A DNA stretch of 64,000 nt from Caryophanales bacterium. GTDB taxonomy: Bacteria > Bacillota > Bacilli > Exiguobacteriales > Exiguobacteriaceae. Below, in pieces: positions 48,704 to 56,956 of the stretch (the stretch's first letter is position 1; each line of letters starts with the position of its first letter). The notes beneath the pieces are model-generated. The model did no database searches. It was not told where the DNA came from and saw nothing but the letters and a program-made list of their open reading frames with translations. A program made the translations under genes and the position numbers. Location of the stretch: positions 226,374 through 290,373 of the forward strand of contig CABJAC010000003.1 in NCBI GenBank assembly GCA_902363455.1. The letters are read 5' to 3'.

Positions 48704-49743
48704 TTCGCTACCTCCATTTTTTCTTTCGAGTAATCATGGATATATGCAGTGAGACGTTTTAAGACTTCCGGATCCACTTCCGGGAAGATGCCGTGTCCTA
48801 AATTAAAGATGAAACCGGGACGCTTCATTCCCATATCAAGGATTTCTTTTGTTTTCGCTTCGAGAATCTCCCATGGGGCAAGCAAGTAAGAGGGATCAAG
48901 ATTTCCTTGTAAGGTTTTCGTCAGTCCGCGTTCACGTGCTGCATCGACCGACAAACGCCAGTCGAGTCCGACGACGTCGAGCGGCAGATCATGCCATTCT
49001 TCTGCCAGGTGACTTGCTCCAACACCAAACATGATCATCGGAACACCCGTGTCTTTCAATTCCGTGAAAATACGTTCCATTGTCGGTTTGATATAAAGAA
49101 CATAATCATTCCGGCTCGTCGTACCGACCCATGAATCGAAGATTTGGAACGCTTGGATGCCGGCATCGACTTGCGCTTTGATATAATCGATGACCATGTC
49201 TCCGAGTTTCTCCATTAAAGCATGCCATACATCAGGATGACCATACATCAATGCTTTCGTTTTATGGTAGCCTTTTGACGGACCACCTTCGATCATGTAA
49301 CTGGCTAATGTAAACGGTGCGCCCGAAAAACCAATTAACGGCACTTCAAGACGTTCGCGCAACAGTTTAATCGTTTCAAAAATGTAAGGAATATCTTCTT
49401 TTTTGAATGGTTGGAGCGCTTGAACATCGTCCATTGTCCGAATCGGATTCGCGATGACGGGACCGATGCCGCTTTTAATCTCTACGTCGACACCCATCGA
49501 AGGCAACGGCGTCATAATATCTTTATAGAGAATTGCTGCGTCGACTCCCAACTGTTTGACTGGTAGTTCTGTGACATACGCGCACAACTCAGGGTCGTGT
49601 GTAATCTCAAACAACGTCCGTGTCTTCTTGATTTCACGATACTCGGCTTGATACCGGCCTGCTTGTCGCATATACCAGACCGGTACATGGCTTACCTCTT
49701 CGCCACGAATGGCCCGCAAAAATGTATCATTAAATTTTTTCAT
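48700..49743 (-). CDS. hemE: Uroporphyrinogen decarboxylase
   Basis: The 347-residue protein has the N-terminal signature [13 protein letters not shown], the active-site segment [17 protein letters not shown], and [13 protein letters not shown] with [14 protein letters not shown] near the C-terminus. It decarboxylates uroporphyrinogen III to coproporphyrinogen III. The ATG at 49743 follows AGGGGTAG; the frame continues upstream to 49788 without a ribosome site. It is first in the hemEHY operon, and a promoter with a palindrome lies at 49812-49842. Confidence 0.95.
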   Translation of the reverse strand: MKKFNDTFLRAIRGEEVSHVPVWYMRQAGRYQAEYREIKKTRTLFEITHDPELCAYVTELPVKQLGVDAAILYKDIMTPLPSMGVDVEIKSGIGPVIANPIRTMDDVQALQPFKKEDIPYIFETIKLLRERLEVPLIGFSGAPFTLASYMIEGGPSKGYHKTKALMYGHPDVWHALMEKLGDMVIDYIKAQVDAGIQAFQIFDSWVGTTSRNDYVLYIKPTMERIFTELKDTGVPMIMFGVGASHLAEEWHDLPLDVVGLDWRLSVDAARERGLTKTLQGNLDPSYLLAPWEILEAKTKEILDMGMKRPGFIFNLGHGIFPEVDPEVLKRLTAYIHDYSKEKMEVAK

Positions 49744-49811
49744 CCTAACTACCCCTTTATACTGTTCTAACGCCCCAAAATAACGCACGATAAGTTTGTG
49801 AACACAGAAAC

Positions 49812-49842
49812 ATTATATCTGAAATTCAGAACGGTGTGCCAA
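49812..49842 (-). promoter_or_regulatory. Predicted hemE promoter with operator-like palindrome
   Basis: On the minus strand TTGGCA (49842-49837) and TATAAT (49817-49812) are spaced by 19 bases. A perfect palindrome TCTGAAATTCAGA (49818-49830) fills the spacer next to the -10. The binding protein is not known. Confidence 0.5.
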
Positions 49843-49888
49843 TAAATCGTTTACAAAATTACAGTTCTGTTACCCGTTCATCAAATGT

Positions 49889-50191
49889 TCACCGTTTCTT
49901 ATATAGACCAAACGCAGCATTTAGTTGTCCGCGAATCAAATCAGAACGTTGTTGTTCGGTTACTTTACGTTCTTTTTCACGAATTTCATGCGTCCGCCAA
50001 CCGTCTTCGATCTTTTCCGCAACTTCCACTAACCGTTCGATGTCTGTAAACGAGTATTTTCTGGTCTTCCCGTTCGTCCGTTCCGGAAAAATCAACTTCC
50101 GTTTCTCGTAGTAACGAATCTGACGTTCCGATAAACCGGTCAATTCACAGACAATACCAATCGTCATCACCTTTTTCTCTCGGTAATTCAT
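49889..50191 (-). CDS. tnrA: TnrA nitrogen regulator (MerR family)
   Basis: The 100-residue protein has a MerR-type helix-turn-helix, IGIVCELTGLSERQIRYYEKRKLIFP followed by TRKYSFTDIERLVEVAEKIEDG, nearly the same as Bacillus subtilis TnrA, and the C-terminal GQLNAAFGLYKKR that corresponds to the glutamine-synthetase-binding tail of TnrA (GQLNAHFRYKNR). Loss of that tail distinguishes GlnR, but the amt neighbour also supports TnrA. It activates nitrogen-scavenging genes when nitrogen is limiting. AAAGGAG lies before the ATG at 50191. A perfect TnrA box lies in the divergent promoter region. Confidence 0.88.
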   Translation of the reverse strand: MNYREKKVMTIGIVCELTGLSERQIRYYEKRKLIFPERTNGKTRKYSFTDIERLVEVAEKIEDGWRTHEIREKERKVTEQQRSDLIRGQLNAAFGLYKKR

Positions 50192-50220
50192 CTTCGTCAC
50201 TCCTTTCCTTCAAAATACCA

Positions 50221-50237
50221 TGTCAGATTTTCTGACA
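50221..50237. promoter_or_regulatory. TnrA box
   Basis: TGTCAGATTTTCTGACA matches the TnrA consensus TGTNANAWWWTNTNACA at every position and is a 17-base palindrome. It lies between tnrA and the ammonium transporter gene, 72 bases before the transporter start, so it probably activates the transporter and may control tnrA itself. Confidence 0.9.
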
Positions 50238-50308
50238 CAAGACGTTTCTTGGAAAGGATTTCCGTCTAAAGTAAACACATACTTTAAATTGATAAAAGAG
50301 GAACGACG

Positions 50309-51607
50309 ATGAATTTAGAAGAAATGTTAATTTCGGTCGATACGTTTTATGTCTTATTCGCCACTTTATTGGTCTTTACGATGCAAATTGGGTTTTTATT
50401 ACTTGAGACGGGAATGTTACGTGCTAAAAACGCAGGACATGTCGCTGTCAAACAATTAATCAGTTTTTCCGTCGCAGCTCTCGCCTTTTGGGCAATCGGT
50501 TTTGGATTAACGTTTGGAGACGGACCCGGCTTGATTGGAACGGAAGGATTTTTCCTCCAAGGTGGGTTTTCGAGTCTCGACTGGTCCAATGTAACCATTG
50601 ATGTCAAGTTCCTCTTCCAATTGTCCTTTGTTGCCGTATCCCTCGCCATCGCCTGGGGTGGTTTTGCGGAACGTGCCAAACTGTCTGTCTACCTGCTGTT
50701 CGGAACATTTTTCGTCGCCATCATCTATCCGATCATCGCCCGTTCAGTTTGGGCAGGTGGTTTTCTCAGTTCGCTCGGGATGCAGGATTTTGCCGGTTCA
50801 ACCGTCGTCCACTTACAGGGTGGAATTGCCGCTCTCGTCGCTGCTTTAATCTTGAAAAAGCGAATTGGAGCAGAAAAAACGCCTTTACTTGGCCATAATG
50901 TCATCTACTCCGTTGTCGGCGCCTTCATCCTTTGGTTATGTTGGTTTGGATTCAACGCCGGATCAACGCTGACAATCGCTGACGGCTTCTTCAGCTATGT
51001 TGCTTTAACGACCTTGCTTGCGACAGCTGCGGGAGCACTCGGAGCACTCGCCATTTCCTTTTGGCATCGTCGGGTCGCGGATATCCCGTCGATCATCAAC
51101 GGCGTCTTAGCTGCCCTCGTCGCCATCACAGCCGCTTGTGCTTTCGTCGAACCGTGGGGAGCCGTCGTCATTGGTTTCCTGGCCGGTATCATCACATACG
51201 GTACAAGCATCCTGCTTGCCCGTCGTGTCGATGATCCGTTGTGCGCCTTTTCCGTTCACGGTATTGCCGGAATTTGGGGCACACTCGCCACCGGATTCTT
51301 CGCTTCACCCCGACTTGTTGAAATCACAGGAATCGGACAGGCCGGACTATTTTATGGCGGTGGTTTTACACAGCTGGGGGTTCAAGCCCTTGGTGTCGTT
51401 TTTGCAGTCGTCGTCGTTAGTGTCTTGAGTTACGCCTTCCTCAAATTGCTGGACGTAACGATCGGCCTCCGGATTACACGTGAAGATGAACTTCAAGGAC
51501 TTGACGTCGCAGAGCACGGACAAGCGTCTTACGACCTCCCTGCGCCAGTCAGCAAAGAGTTGCGTCCTGCGTATGAACAGGAAAAATCTACTGAAAATGT
51601 TAACTAA
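50309..51607 (+). CDS. amt: Ammonium transporter (Amt family)
   Basis: The 432-residue protein has eleven predicted membrane helices with the Amt motifs ETGMLRAKN, WGGFAERAKLSVYLLF, AGSTVVHLQGGIAALVAA (first pore histidine) and SVHGIAGIWGTLATGFF (second pore histidine). It imports ammonium under nitrogen limitation. Unlike most Bacillus loci, no glnK-type PII gene follows; the next feature is a terminator. The promoter carries a perfect TnrA box. AGAGGAACG precedes the ATG. Confidence 0.93.
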   Translation: MNLEEMLISVDTFYVLFATLLVFTMQIGFLLLETGMLRAKNAGHVAVKQLISFSVAALAFWAIGFGLTFGDGPGLIGTEGFFLQGGFSSLDWSNVTIDVKFLFQLSFVAVSLAIAWGGFAERAKLSVYLLFGTFFVAIIYPIIARSVWAGGFLSSLGMQDFAGSTVVHLQGGIAALVAALILKKRIGAEKTPLLGHNVIYSVVGAFILWLCWFGFNAGSTLTIADGFFSYVALTTLLATAAGALGALAISFWHRRVADIPSIINGVLAALVAITAACAFVEPWGAVVIGFLAGIITYGTSILLARRVDDPLCAFSVHGIAGIWGTLATGFFASPRLVEITGIGQAGLFYGGGFTQLGVQALGVVFAVVVVSVLSYAFLKLLDVTIGLRITREDELQGLDVAEHGQASYDLPAPVSKELRPAYEQEKSTENVN

Positions 51608-51618
51608 GTTGTACCGCC

Positions 51619-51654
51619 AAAGACCCCTTTGCCACAGGTAGCAAAGGGGTCTTT
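51619..51654. terminator. Terminator between amt and ecsB
   Basis: AAAGACCCCTTTGC (51619-51632) pairs perfectly with GCAAAGGGGTCTTT (51641-51654). It lies between convergent genes and would act in both directions. Confidence 0.9.
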
Positions 51655-51671
51655 TATCTTCGGTTCTATGG

Positions 51672-52811
51672 TTACTCTTTCCTCGCGTAATATTCAGCGA
51701 CAACAAGTGCCAAAACAGCTCCCGCAACGACGGTCGGGAAACCGCTGATGAGATACCCGGCTATCGTCAAAACCACCACTTGTAAAAACGAAGTAATCCG
51801 AAGCACTTTCCGTTTTGAAGCCGTCGCGTCTCCAAACGGTAATAAGCGGGTCAACAGGTGTGAATCGATGGCTCGTGTGAACGGAGCCAATTGAAAGCTT
51901 GTCAGTCCACTGAAGGCCGGCACAGCAAGAACCACCAACCACTCATTGTCTTTCCCAAGCCACAAGAATACGGCTCCGATCAGTGTCAGACGAACAATCA
52001 AACCAATTCCATCCGTACTTCGAATGAATTGTTTCATGTACAGATAGTCAAACGTCCGGTTTCGGTCAAATCCGATTTTTTCCACCAGATGACTTAATAT
52101 ACGCCGCCGTTTGTATGTCGTCGACAATCGCGGCACATCGACAAACCAGTTCGCGATTCGGTAAAACCGGTCCCTTGATTCCTGTTCAAGCGCAATCCAG
52201 TCCATCAATGGCAACTGGTCTTGTTTTTTTAAATGAAGCGTCAGCAATAATAAACTCGTGACGACGATGCTGAATGATCCCATCCCGAGCATAACGAGAA
52301 TTCCGGCCCCGGCTGCATATAAGAGAACAATCCGATGACCAATTCCTTCGAGTTTCGATAAATTGGCCGCTGCGCCAATCATGCTTAGTGCCGCAAACAA
52401 AATTCCCAGTCCGATTGGAGAGGTCTCTTCCGTTCTGACGTACAAAACAGCAACCACGAGAAACGGAATGACTGTCCGGATCATACCAAACAAAGCATTG
52501 TACACCCGGACCCGCTTCATATAATTTGCAAGGTGCGGCAGGCTTGGAAGTAAAAATACTTGATCCGCCTCGGTTAAAAAGGTTCGTGTCGATCGATAAA
52601 AAGCCAATAAGATGAACAGACTGCCCATGACCAGATTTCCTGGAAATGCAGAGTCCAGCTGATCCAAAAATCGACCGTATACCACAAGACCGTACAAAAC
52701 AACGAAATAGACGGTAAACAACAATCCACCGTTCGCCATGTACCGGGTATATTTCGTCATTTCCGCCATAGCCGCCTGGTAACGCGTGCGCCATAAAACG
52801 GAACTCGTCAT
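51672..52811 (-). CDS. ecsB: EcsB-like ABC transporter membrane protein
   Basis: This 379-residue protein has about ten hydrophobic segments interrupted by a basic cytoplasmic loop (TYKRRRILSHLVEK). Its start (SSVLWRTRYQAAMAEMTKYTRYMANGG) and size match EcsB. Together with EcsA it forms an ABC complex needed in Bacillus for protein secretion, proteolysis of signal peptides and competence; the transported substrate is not known. Its ATG overlaps the ecsA stop by four bases. A third gene, ecsC, found in Bacillus, is missing here. Confidence 0.85.
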   Translation of the reverse strand: MTSSVLWRTRYQAAMAEMTKYTRYMANGGLLFTVYFVVLYGLVVYGRFLDQLDSAFPGNLVMGSLFILLAFYRSTRTFLTEADQVFLLPSLPHLANYMKRVRVYNALFGMIRTVIPFLVVAVLYVRTEETSPIGLGILFAALSMIGAAANLSKLEGIGHRIVLLYAAGAGILVMLGMGSFSIVVTSLLLLTLHLKKQDQLPLMDWIALEQESRDRFYRIANWFVDVPRLSTTYKRRRILSHLVEKIGFDRNRTFDYLYMKQFIRSTDGIGLIVRLTLIGAVFLWLGKDNEWLVVLAVPAFSGLTSFQLAPFTRAIDSHLLTRLLPFGDATASKRKVLRITSFLQVVVLTIAGYLISGFPTVVAGAVLALVVAEYYARKE

Positions 52812-53542
52812 CGTTCTGCCTCCTCGATGGCGGCGACGTAGATATCGTCGAGGGAACCATCCTGCAGTTCATACCGCTCTCGAAGTTCGTCTGTCGTTCC
52901 TTCTGCAGCAATCCGTCCTTCGTGTAATAAAACGAAACGGTTGCAATGACGTTCTGCCGTCTCCAAAATATGCGTTGACATTAAAATGCCTTTGCCGTCT
53001 GCTTTTAATTCGCTGAAAATCATCAACAGTTCACGAATGGCAAGCGGATCAAGTCCAACGAACGGTTCGTCAACAATCAATAACTCACTTCCGGTGATCA
53101 AAGCACAAAGAATCATCGCTTTTTGCTTCATCCCTTTCGAGAATACGCTAGGGAACCACTCCAATTGTTTCGTCATGCGAAGCCGGGCAGCGTAATGAAG
53201 AATACGTTCTTGTGCCAGTTCTTCTTCGACCGCATAACCCTGGGCCATCAACCGTAAATGTTCACGCAATGTCAATTGTTCATACAGCATAGGTTGTTCT
53301 GGAATATAAGCGACTTGTTTCCGGTATGCCTGCTCATCTGTTTCAAGGCTGATTCCGTTAATCAATATCTCACCTGATTTTACCGGTAACAAACCTAATA
53401 TGTGTTTGATTGTCGTCGATTTCCCCGCACCATTTAAACCAATCAGCCCAACCAATTCCCCTTGCTTCAGTGATAAGTTGATTTCGTGCAGTACTTTTTT
53501 GGAACCATACCCACCTGATAATTCATTTATTTTCAATAACAC
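52808..53542 (-). CDS. ecsA: EcsA ABC transporter ATP-binding protein
   Basis: The 244-residue ATPase has Walker A (LNGAGKSTT), signature (FSKGMKQKAMI), Walker B (LLIVDEPFVGLDPLA) and switch histidine (LMSTHIL). The sequence VAYIPEQPMLYEQLTLREHL closely follows Bacillus subtilis EcsA. The start codon is GTG at 53542 with GGAG nine bases ahead. It is followed by ecsB. In Bacillus the divergent neighbour is hit; here three GlsB-like genes and one TcaA-like gene separate the two. Confidence 0.9.
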   Translation of the reverse strand: MLLKINELSGGYGSKKVLHEINLSLKQGELVGLIGLNGAGKSTTIKHILGLLPVKSGEILINGISLETDEQAYRKQVAYIPEQPMLYEQLTLREHLRLMAQGYAVEEELAQERILHYAARLRMTKQLEWFPSVFSKGMKQKAMILCALITGSELLIVDEPFVGLDPLAIRELLMIFSELKADGKGILMSTHILETAERHCNRFVLLHEGRIAAEGTTDELRERYELQDGSLDDIYVAAIEEAER

Positions 53543-53720
53543 GTTCAGACACTCCCTTCATTAACTATCCTAGACAATTCATTCTCACATTTCTAGTTTG
53601 ACTCATTTTTTTATTAAGAAAAGGTTTGAATACATCTTTTTACGGTAATTACTCTTAGTGTAATCGTTACATCAATATATGAAAACGACTTACAAAAATC
53701 GAAAGTAGTATTTTAAAGAC

Positions 53721-53749
53721 TAATTTCATCGAGGGGTAACTGGTATAAT
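53721..53749 (+). promoter_or_regulatory. Possible sigma-A promoter (extended -10) for the GlsB-like array
   Basis: TAATTT and TATAAT are spaced by 17 bases, and TGG before TATAAT forms an extended -10 (TGGTATAAT). Confidence 0.5.
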
Positions 53750-53825
53750 CGTCTAGCTATTTTACTTTTCGTGATTTTCCCCTTTTGATCGAAAGAAGTA
53801 TTTAACGGATTTCCTCTTTCGATGT

Positions 53826-53851
53826 GTTTACAACTGCCTGAAAACAGGTAA
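53826..53851 (+). promoter_or_regulatory. Possible sigma-B promoter for the GlsB-like array
   Basis: GTTTAC and AGGTAA are spaced by 14 bases and resemble the stress sigma factor consensus GTTTAA-N13-15-GGGTAT. It lies about 28 bases before the start codon of the first copy. Tentative. Confidence 0.4.
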
Positions 53852-53879
53852 ATCTAAAATAAGAAAAGGAGGGTTCCAA

Positions 53880-54131
53880 ATGGGATTCTTATGGGCTTTA
53901 ATCGTTGGTGGATTAATCGGTTGGGTAGCTAGTCTCATCATCGGGAAAGACGTACCAGGTGGTATCATCGGTAACATCGTCGCCGGGTTTGTAGGAGCAA
54001 TGATCGGTCAAGCAATCTTCGGTACAATGGGACCAGATATCGCTGGTTTCGCAATTATTCCAGCTATCTTAGGTGCTATCATCTTAATCTTCATCGTGTC
54101 ATTGATTCTTCGTTCAGTACGTCGTAAATGA
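53880..54131 (+). CDS. GlsB/YeaQ/YmgE-family membrane protein, copy 1
   Basis: The 83-residue protein consists of three hydrophobic segments: GFLWALIVGGLIGWVASLI, then GKDVPGGIIGNIVAGFVGAMIGQAIFG, then IILIFIVSLIL. The central GGIIGNI..GxxGA.IG pattern is typical of transglycosylase-associated (GlsB/YeaQ/YmgE) stress proteins of unknown mechanism. AAGGAGGG precedes the ATG by six bases. It is the first of three tandem copies and differs from the second at four residues (79 of 83 identical). Confidence 0.88.
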   Translation: MGFLWALIVGGLIGWVASLIIGKDVPGGIIGNIVAGFVGAMIGQAIFGTMGPDIAGFAIIPAILGAIILIFIVSLILRSVRRK

Positions 54132-54180
54132 TTTATTAAGATAACAAATAACGCACAAATCACAAAGGAGTGTTTTTAAA

Positions 54181-54432
54181 ATGGGATTTTTATGGGCTTT
54201 AATCGTCGGTGGATTAATTGGATGGGTAGCTAGTCTCATCATCGGGAAAGACGTACCGGGCGGCATCATCGGTAACATCATCGCTGGTTTTGTTGGTTCA
54301 ATGATCGGACAAGCTATTTTCGGGTCAATGGGACCAGATATCGCTGGTTTCGCAATTATTCCAGCTATCTTAGGTGCAGTCATCTTAATCTTCATCGTAT
54401 CGTTGATTCTTCGTTCAGTACGTCGTAAATAA
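54181..54432 (+). CDS. GlsB/YeaQ/YmgE-family membrane protein, copy 2
   Basis: This 83-residue copy differs from the first only at V34I, A40S, T49S and I67V. The base sequence between the two also differs little, which indicates a recent duplication or gene conversion. It lies 49 bases downstream of the first copy, with its own AAAGGAG site. Confidence 0.88.
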   Translation: MGFLWALIVGGLIGWVASLIIGKDVPGGIIGNIIAGFVGSMIGQAIFGSMGPDIAGFAIIPAILGAVILIFIVSLILRSVRRK

Positions 54433-54465
54433 TTTAAACTACTAAAATTAAAAGGAGTGTTTTAA

Positions 54466-54717
54466 ATGGGATTCTTATGGGCTTTAATCGTTGGTGGTAT
54501 TATTGGTTGGTTAGCAAGTCTTATTCTCGGTAAAGATGTACCAGGCGGCATTATCGGTAACATCATCGCAGGTTTTGTCGGTTCAATGATCGGACAAGCA
54601 TTATTCGGCAGCTGGGGTCCTGATGTCGCTGGATTCGCTATCGTACCAGCTATTCTTGGTGCAATCATCCTAATCTTGATCGTTTCGTTCATCCTTCGTG
54701 CGGTTAACAAACGATAA
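54466..54717 (+). CDS. GlsB/YeaQ/YmgE-family membrane protein, copy 3
   Basis: The third copy is also 83 residues long but has about 14 changes relative to copy 2, mostly conservative within the membrane segments plus a tryptophan in GSWGPDVAGF and a different end (RAVNKR). It lies 33 bases downstream of copy 2 with its own AAAGGAG site, and the array ends at a strong terminator. The greater divergence indicates that it arose from an older duplication. Confidence 0.88.
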   Translation: MGFLWALIVGGIIGWLASLILGKDVPGGIIGNIIAGFVGSMIGQALFGSWGPDVAGFAIVPAILGAIILILIVSFILRAVNKR

Positions 54718-54729
54718 TTTCATTTCTAG

Positions 54730-54770
54730 AAAAAACCACTCAGAGACATGGCGTCTCTGAGTGGTTTTTT
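54730..54770. terminator. Bidirectional terminator after the GlsB-like array
   Basis: An 18-base perfect stem (54730-54747 with 54753-54770) surrounds ATGGC, with A and T runs at the outer edges. It serves the array and the convergent TcaA-like gene. Confidence 0.92.
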
Positions 54771-54795
54771 GATTACGGTGAACTGGACTCAACCA

Positions 54796-55863
54796 TCACC
54801 TCAATTCAAGCCACATCTTCCCTGACCGTTCAATGATCCGCTTTTCTGATTTGATATTCAACCATCCTAACAACTCTTCAAAAAAGCCTGTCGGATACTT
54901 CCAAACCTTTCCGTTCGCTTCATCAGTCTTCGACTCGGGTTTTCCTGCTACATTTTCGAGTTCTGACGTGGTTTTATTGAGGTCAATGACAATACTTTGA
55001 ACTTCCCGACCGTCGTATACGACTTCAAACCCCTCGTATACGTCCTTATTGGCTAAACGGTTTACCGGAGGACCAAAAGTGTTTTCCCATTTCTGTTGAC
55101 TTCGTCCAAGATATTCTGTCATTTGCTTAACGGTCTTCCCTGTTCTCGCTTTCACTTCGGCTTCTAGTAATTTTTCAATATCAATCCCGTACTGTTCTTT
55201 TTGATCAGGCGCAACCTGTGAAGCCAGTTCAAAAGCAATGCTTGTCTTTTTCTGATCTCCCAGTTGAATGGTTTTACTCGCACGCCCTGTCTTACCGTTT
55301 TCCTGTACACGTGCCGACACTTCATATTCACCCGGGAAACGCTTGAGGATTAACGGCTTTCCTTGCAACGTGTTACCTGACGGCGTCTCATTGACCAAAA
55401 TACTGGATGCGTTCACATCACTCGTTACTTCTAAAGTTTGTTCATTTAAATGAAGCGTATACGTATCAAACCAAAAACGACCCGGTTGCTGTTTCAGTGA
55501 AAATAAATCCTGTTTGGCGCTTAATGCCGGTTTCTTCGGATAACGGCTTTGATCAGATTTAATTTCAGAAACGGCTTTTGCCAAACGATTTTCATCCGCT
55601 CGGAACCAGACCATCAGACGATTCGTTTCCGCCATTTTTAAAGGCTTATTGTTTACATAAACCAGTTGCCGGAACGTTTCTTCATCCTGATCCTTTACTG
55701 CCTGGCGAAATACTTGATCCGTTTTTTCACGTGCTGCAGCCGGAAGTACTCTGCTCCAACCGACATAAGCCATCAGAATGACCATCAATATCAATCCGGT
55801 TAGCCAAACGATGCGTTGATTTCGTTTCTTCTTGTTTTCGTATACAGTGATGCGAGAGGGCAT
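54796..55863 (-). CDS. TcaA/YvbJ-like membrane-anchored protein without zinc ribbon
   Basis: This 355-residue protein has a short basic N-terminus (ENKKKRNQR), one membrane helix (IVWLTGLILMVILMAYVGW, about 18-36) and a long extracytoplasmic part. DQVFRQAVKDQDEETFRQLVY resembles the second domain, and VNETPSGNTLQGKPLILKRFPGEYEVSA the PEGA-like third domain, of TcaA/YvbJ proteins. The N-terminal zinc ribbon of those proteins is missing. TcaA affects cell-envelope antibiotic sensitivity in Staphylococcus; a role here is inference. The ATG at 55863 follows AGGAG by eight bases. Confidence 0.55.
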   Translation of the reverse strand: MPSRITVYENKKKRNQRIVWLTGLILMVILMAYVGWSRVLPAAAREKTDQVFRQAVKDQDEETFRQLVYVNNKPLKMAETNRLMVWFRADENRLAKAVSEIKSDQSRYPKKPALSAKQDLFSLKQQPGRFWFDTYTLHLNEQTLEVTSDVNASSILVNETPSGNTLQGKPLILKRFPGEYEVSARVQENGKTGRASKTIQLGDQKKTSIAFELASQVAPDQKEQYGIDIEKLLEAEVKARTGKTVKQMTEYLGRSQQKWENTFGPPVNRLANKDVYEGFEVVYDGREVQSIVIDLNKTTSELENVAGKPESKTDEANGKVWKYPTGFFEELLGWLNIKSEKRIIERSGKMWLELR

Positions 55864-55992
55864 CTTAGCTTCTCCTACTTTCTTTTTCAAGTTTTCTTTT
55901 AGTTTAGAAACCCTTCAGATTCTTGTCAAATACCCGCAAATTCAAGCGGTTCAGGTATACTGAAAGAACATTTAACAAAAGGAGTGAGTTCA

Positions 55993-56418
55993 TTGCAAAA
56001 AGAAAACTGTATTTTCTGTAAGATTGCCAATCATGAAATCCCTAGTCACAAAGTATATGAAGATGATCACGTTCTGGCGTTTCTGGATTTATCACAGGTA
56101 ACGCAAGGTCATACGCTCGTCATTCCGAAACAACATGCAGATAACGTTTATGACTTATCCTCTGAAGAGGCACAAGCTGTTTTTTCGGTTGTTCCGAAAA
56201 TCAGTCGAGCGTTACAACAGGAAACAAACGCAGCTGGTATGAATGTGTTATCCAACACGGGTAAGGTAGCCGGACAATCCGTCTCTCACTTCCATTTACA
56301 CTTAATTCCGCGTCACAACAAACACGATGGATTCGGCGCAAAATGGGAAGTCCACAATGACGAATATACCGCTGAAGAGTTAGCTGATATCGCTCAGGCT
56401 GTCCAAAATCGTCTCTAA
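55993..56418 (+). CDS. hit: HIT-family nucleotide-binding protein
   Basis: The 141-residue protein carries CIFCKIANHEIPSHKVYED at its start and the histidine triad HFHLHLIPR, the active site that handles nucleoside phosphoramidates and related substrates. This is the Hit protein found beside ecsA in Bacillus. The start codon is TTG at 55993, with AAAGGAG eight bases ahead; an earlier in-frame GTG at 55984 would overlap that site. It is divergent from the TcaA-like gene and starts the block hit-yhaH-hpr-prsA. Confidence 0.92.
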   Translation: MQKENCIFCKIANHEIPSHKVYEDDHVLAFLDLSQVTQGHTLVIPKQHADNVYDLSSEEAQAVFSVVPKISRALQQETNAAGMNVLSNTGKVAGQSVSHFHLHLIPRHNKHDGFGAKWEVHNDEYTAEELADIAQAVQNRL

Positions 56419-56530
56419 TCCCTTTGATTTACTCACTCATTTTAGAAATATTGTCAAAATAGGTTTCTAATATCGGATTTTCGGTAAAATAATATAAAAC
56501 AAATATTTTAGTATCGAAAGGAGGTTAATT

Positions 56531-56872
56531 ATGTCGAAGCGTCCCCAACGTAACTGGGTCGCTTTTGGTGCTACGCTGTCGCTTGTGACTTTTTACGGTT
56601 TGAAGGCGCTTCGCCAAGGTACTAAAAGTGACTCTTCGAATGGTAAACAACGTCGGAATTCTTATTCTACAATCGTAACGAACGTGCAGGATTTAACGCA
56701 GGAGGGAAAGAATCTAATAGAGACAGCCAAACTTTCTGGCATGACCTTTAAAGAAGAAGTAACAAAAGATGTCTCTCAGTATCAGTCAGAGGTTCAAGAA
56801 TCACTGGCACGTCTTCAAAAATTTGCTGATGAGGCAAAACAAGACGTCGATCATCTCACTCCTCAACAGTAA
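56531..56872 (+). CDS. YtxH/YhaH-like protein
   Basis: The 113-residue protein has one membrane segment near the start (WVAFGATLSLVTFYGLKAL), a basic linker, and a coiled-coil-like C-terminal half (VTKDVSQYQSEVQESLARLQKFADEAKQ). This is the layout of YtxH-domain proteins such as Bacillus YhaH, and its position between hit and hpr is the same as in Bacillus. Function unknown. AAGGAGG precedes the ATG. Confidence 0.7.
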   Translation: MSKRPQRNWVAFGATLSLVTFYGLKALRQGTKSDSSNGKQRRNSYSTIVTNVQDLTQEGKNLIETAKLSGMTFKEEVTKDVSQYQSEVQESLARLQKFADEAKQDVDHLTPQQ

Positions 56873-56956
56873 CGATCCGCTGCTTCGATTTGTTTTTGTA
56901 TAGTTTGCATTTTGCGCGTTTGAGCCATTGTCACCTTTCGAAAGGATGAGTCAGAT

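Larger units (their letters stand above)
53543..53879. other. Intergenic region with promoters
   Basis: This 337-base stretch holds the divergent promoters of ecsA and of the GlsB-like gene array. No coding frame is seen. Two possible plus-strand promoters are listed separately. Confidence 0.5.

Noticed and set aside
51694..52911. Alternative frames of up to 241 residues inside ecsB and ecsA
   Set aside because: They are out-of-frame shadows of genes with strong family matches.
54114..54395. Long minus-strand frames opposite each GlsB-like copy
   Set aside because: They are mirror frames of the duplicated genes, caused by the codon bias of small hydrophobic residues, and lack ribosome sites.
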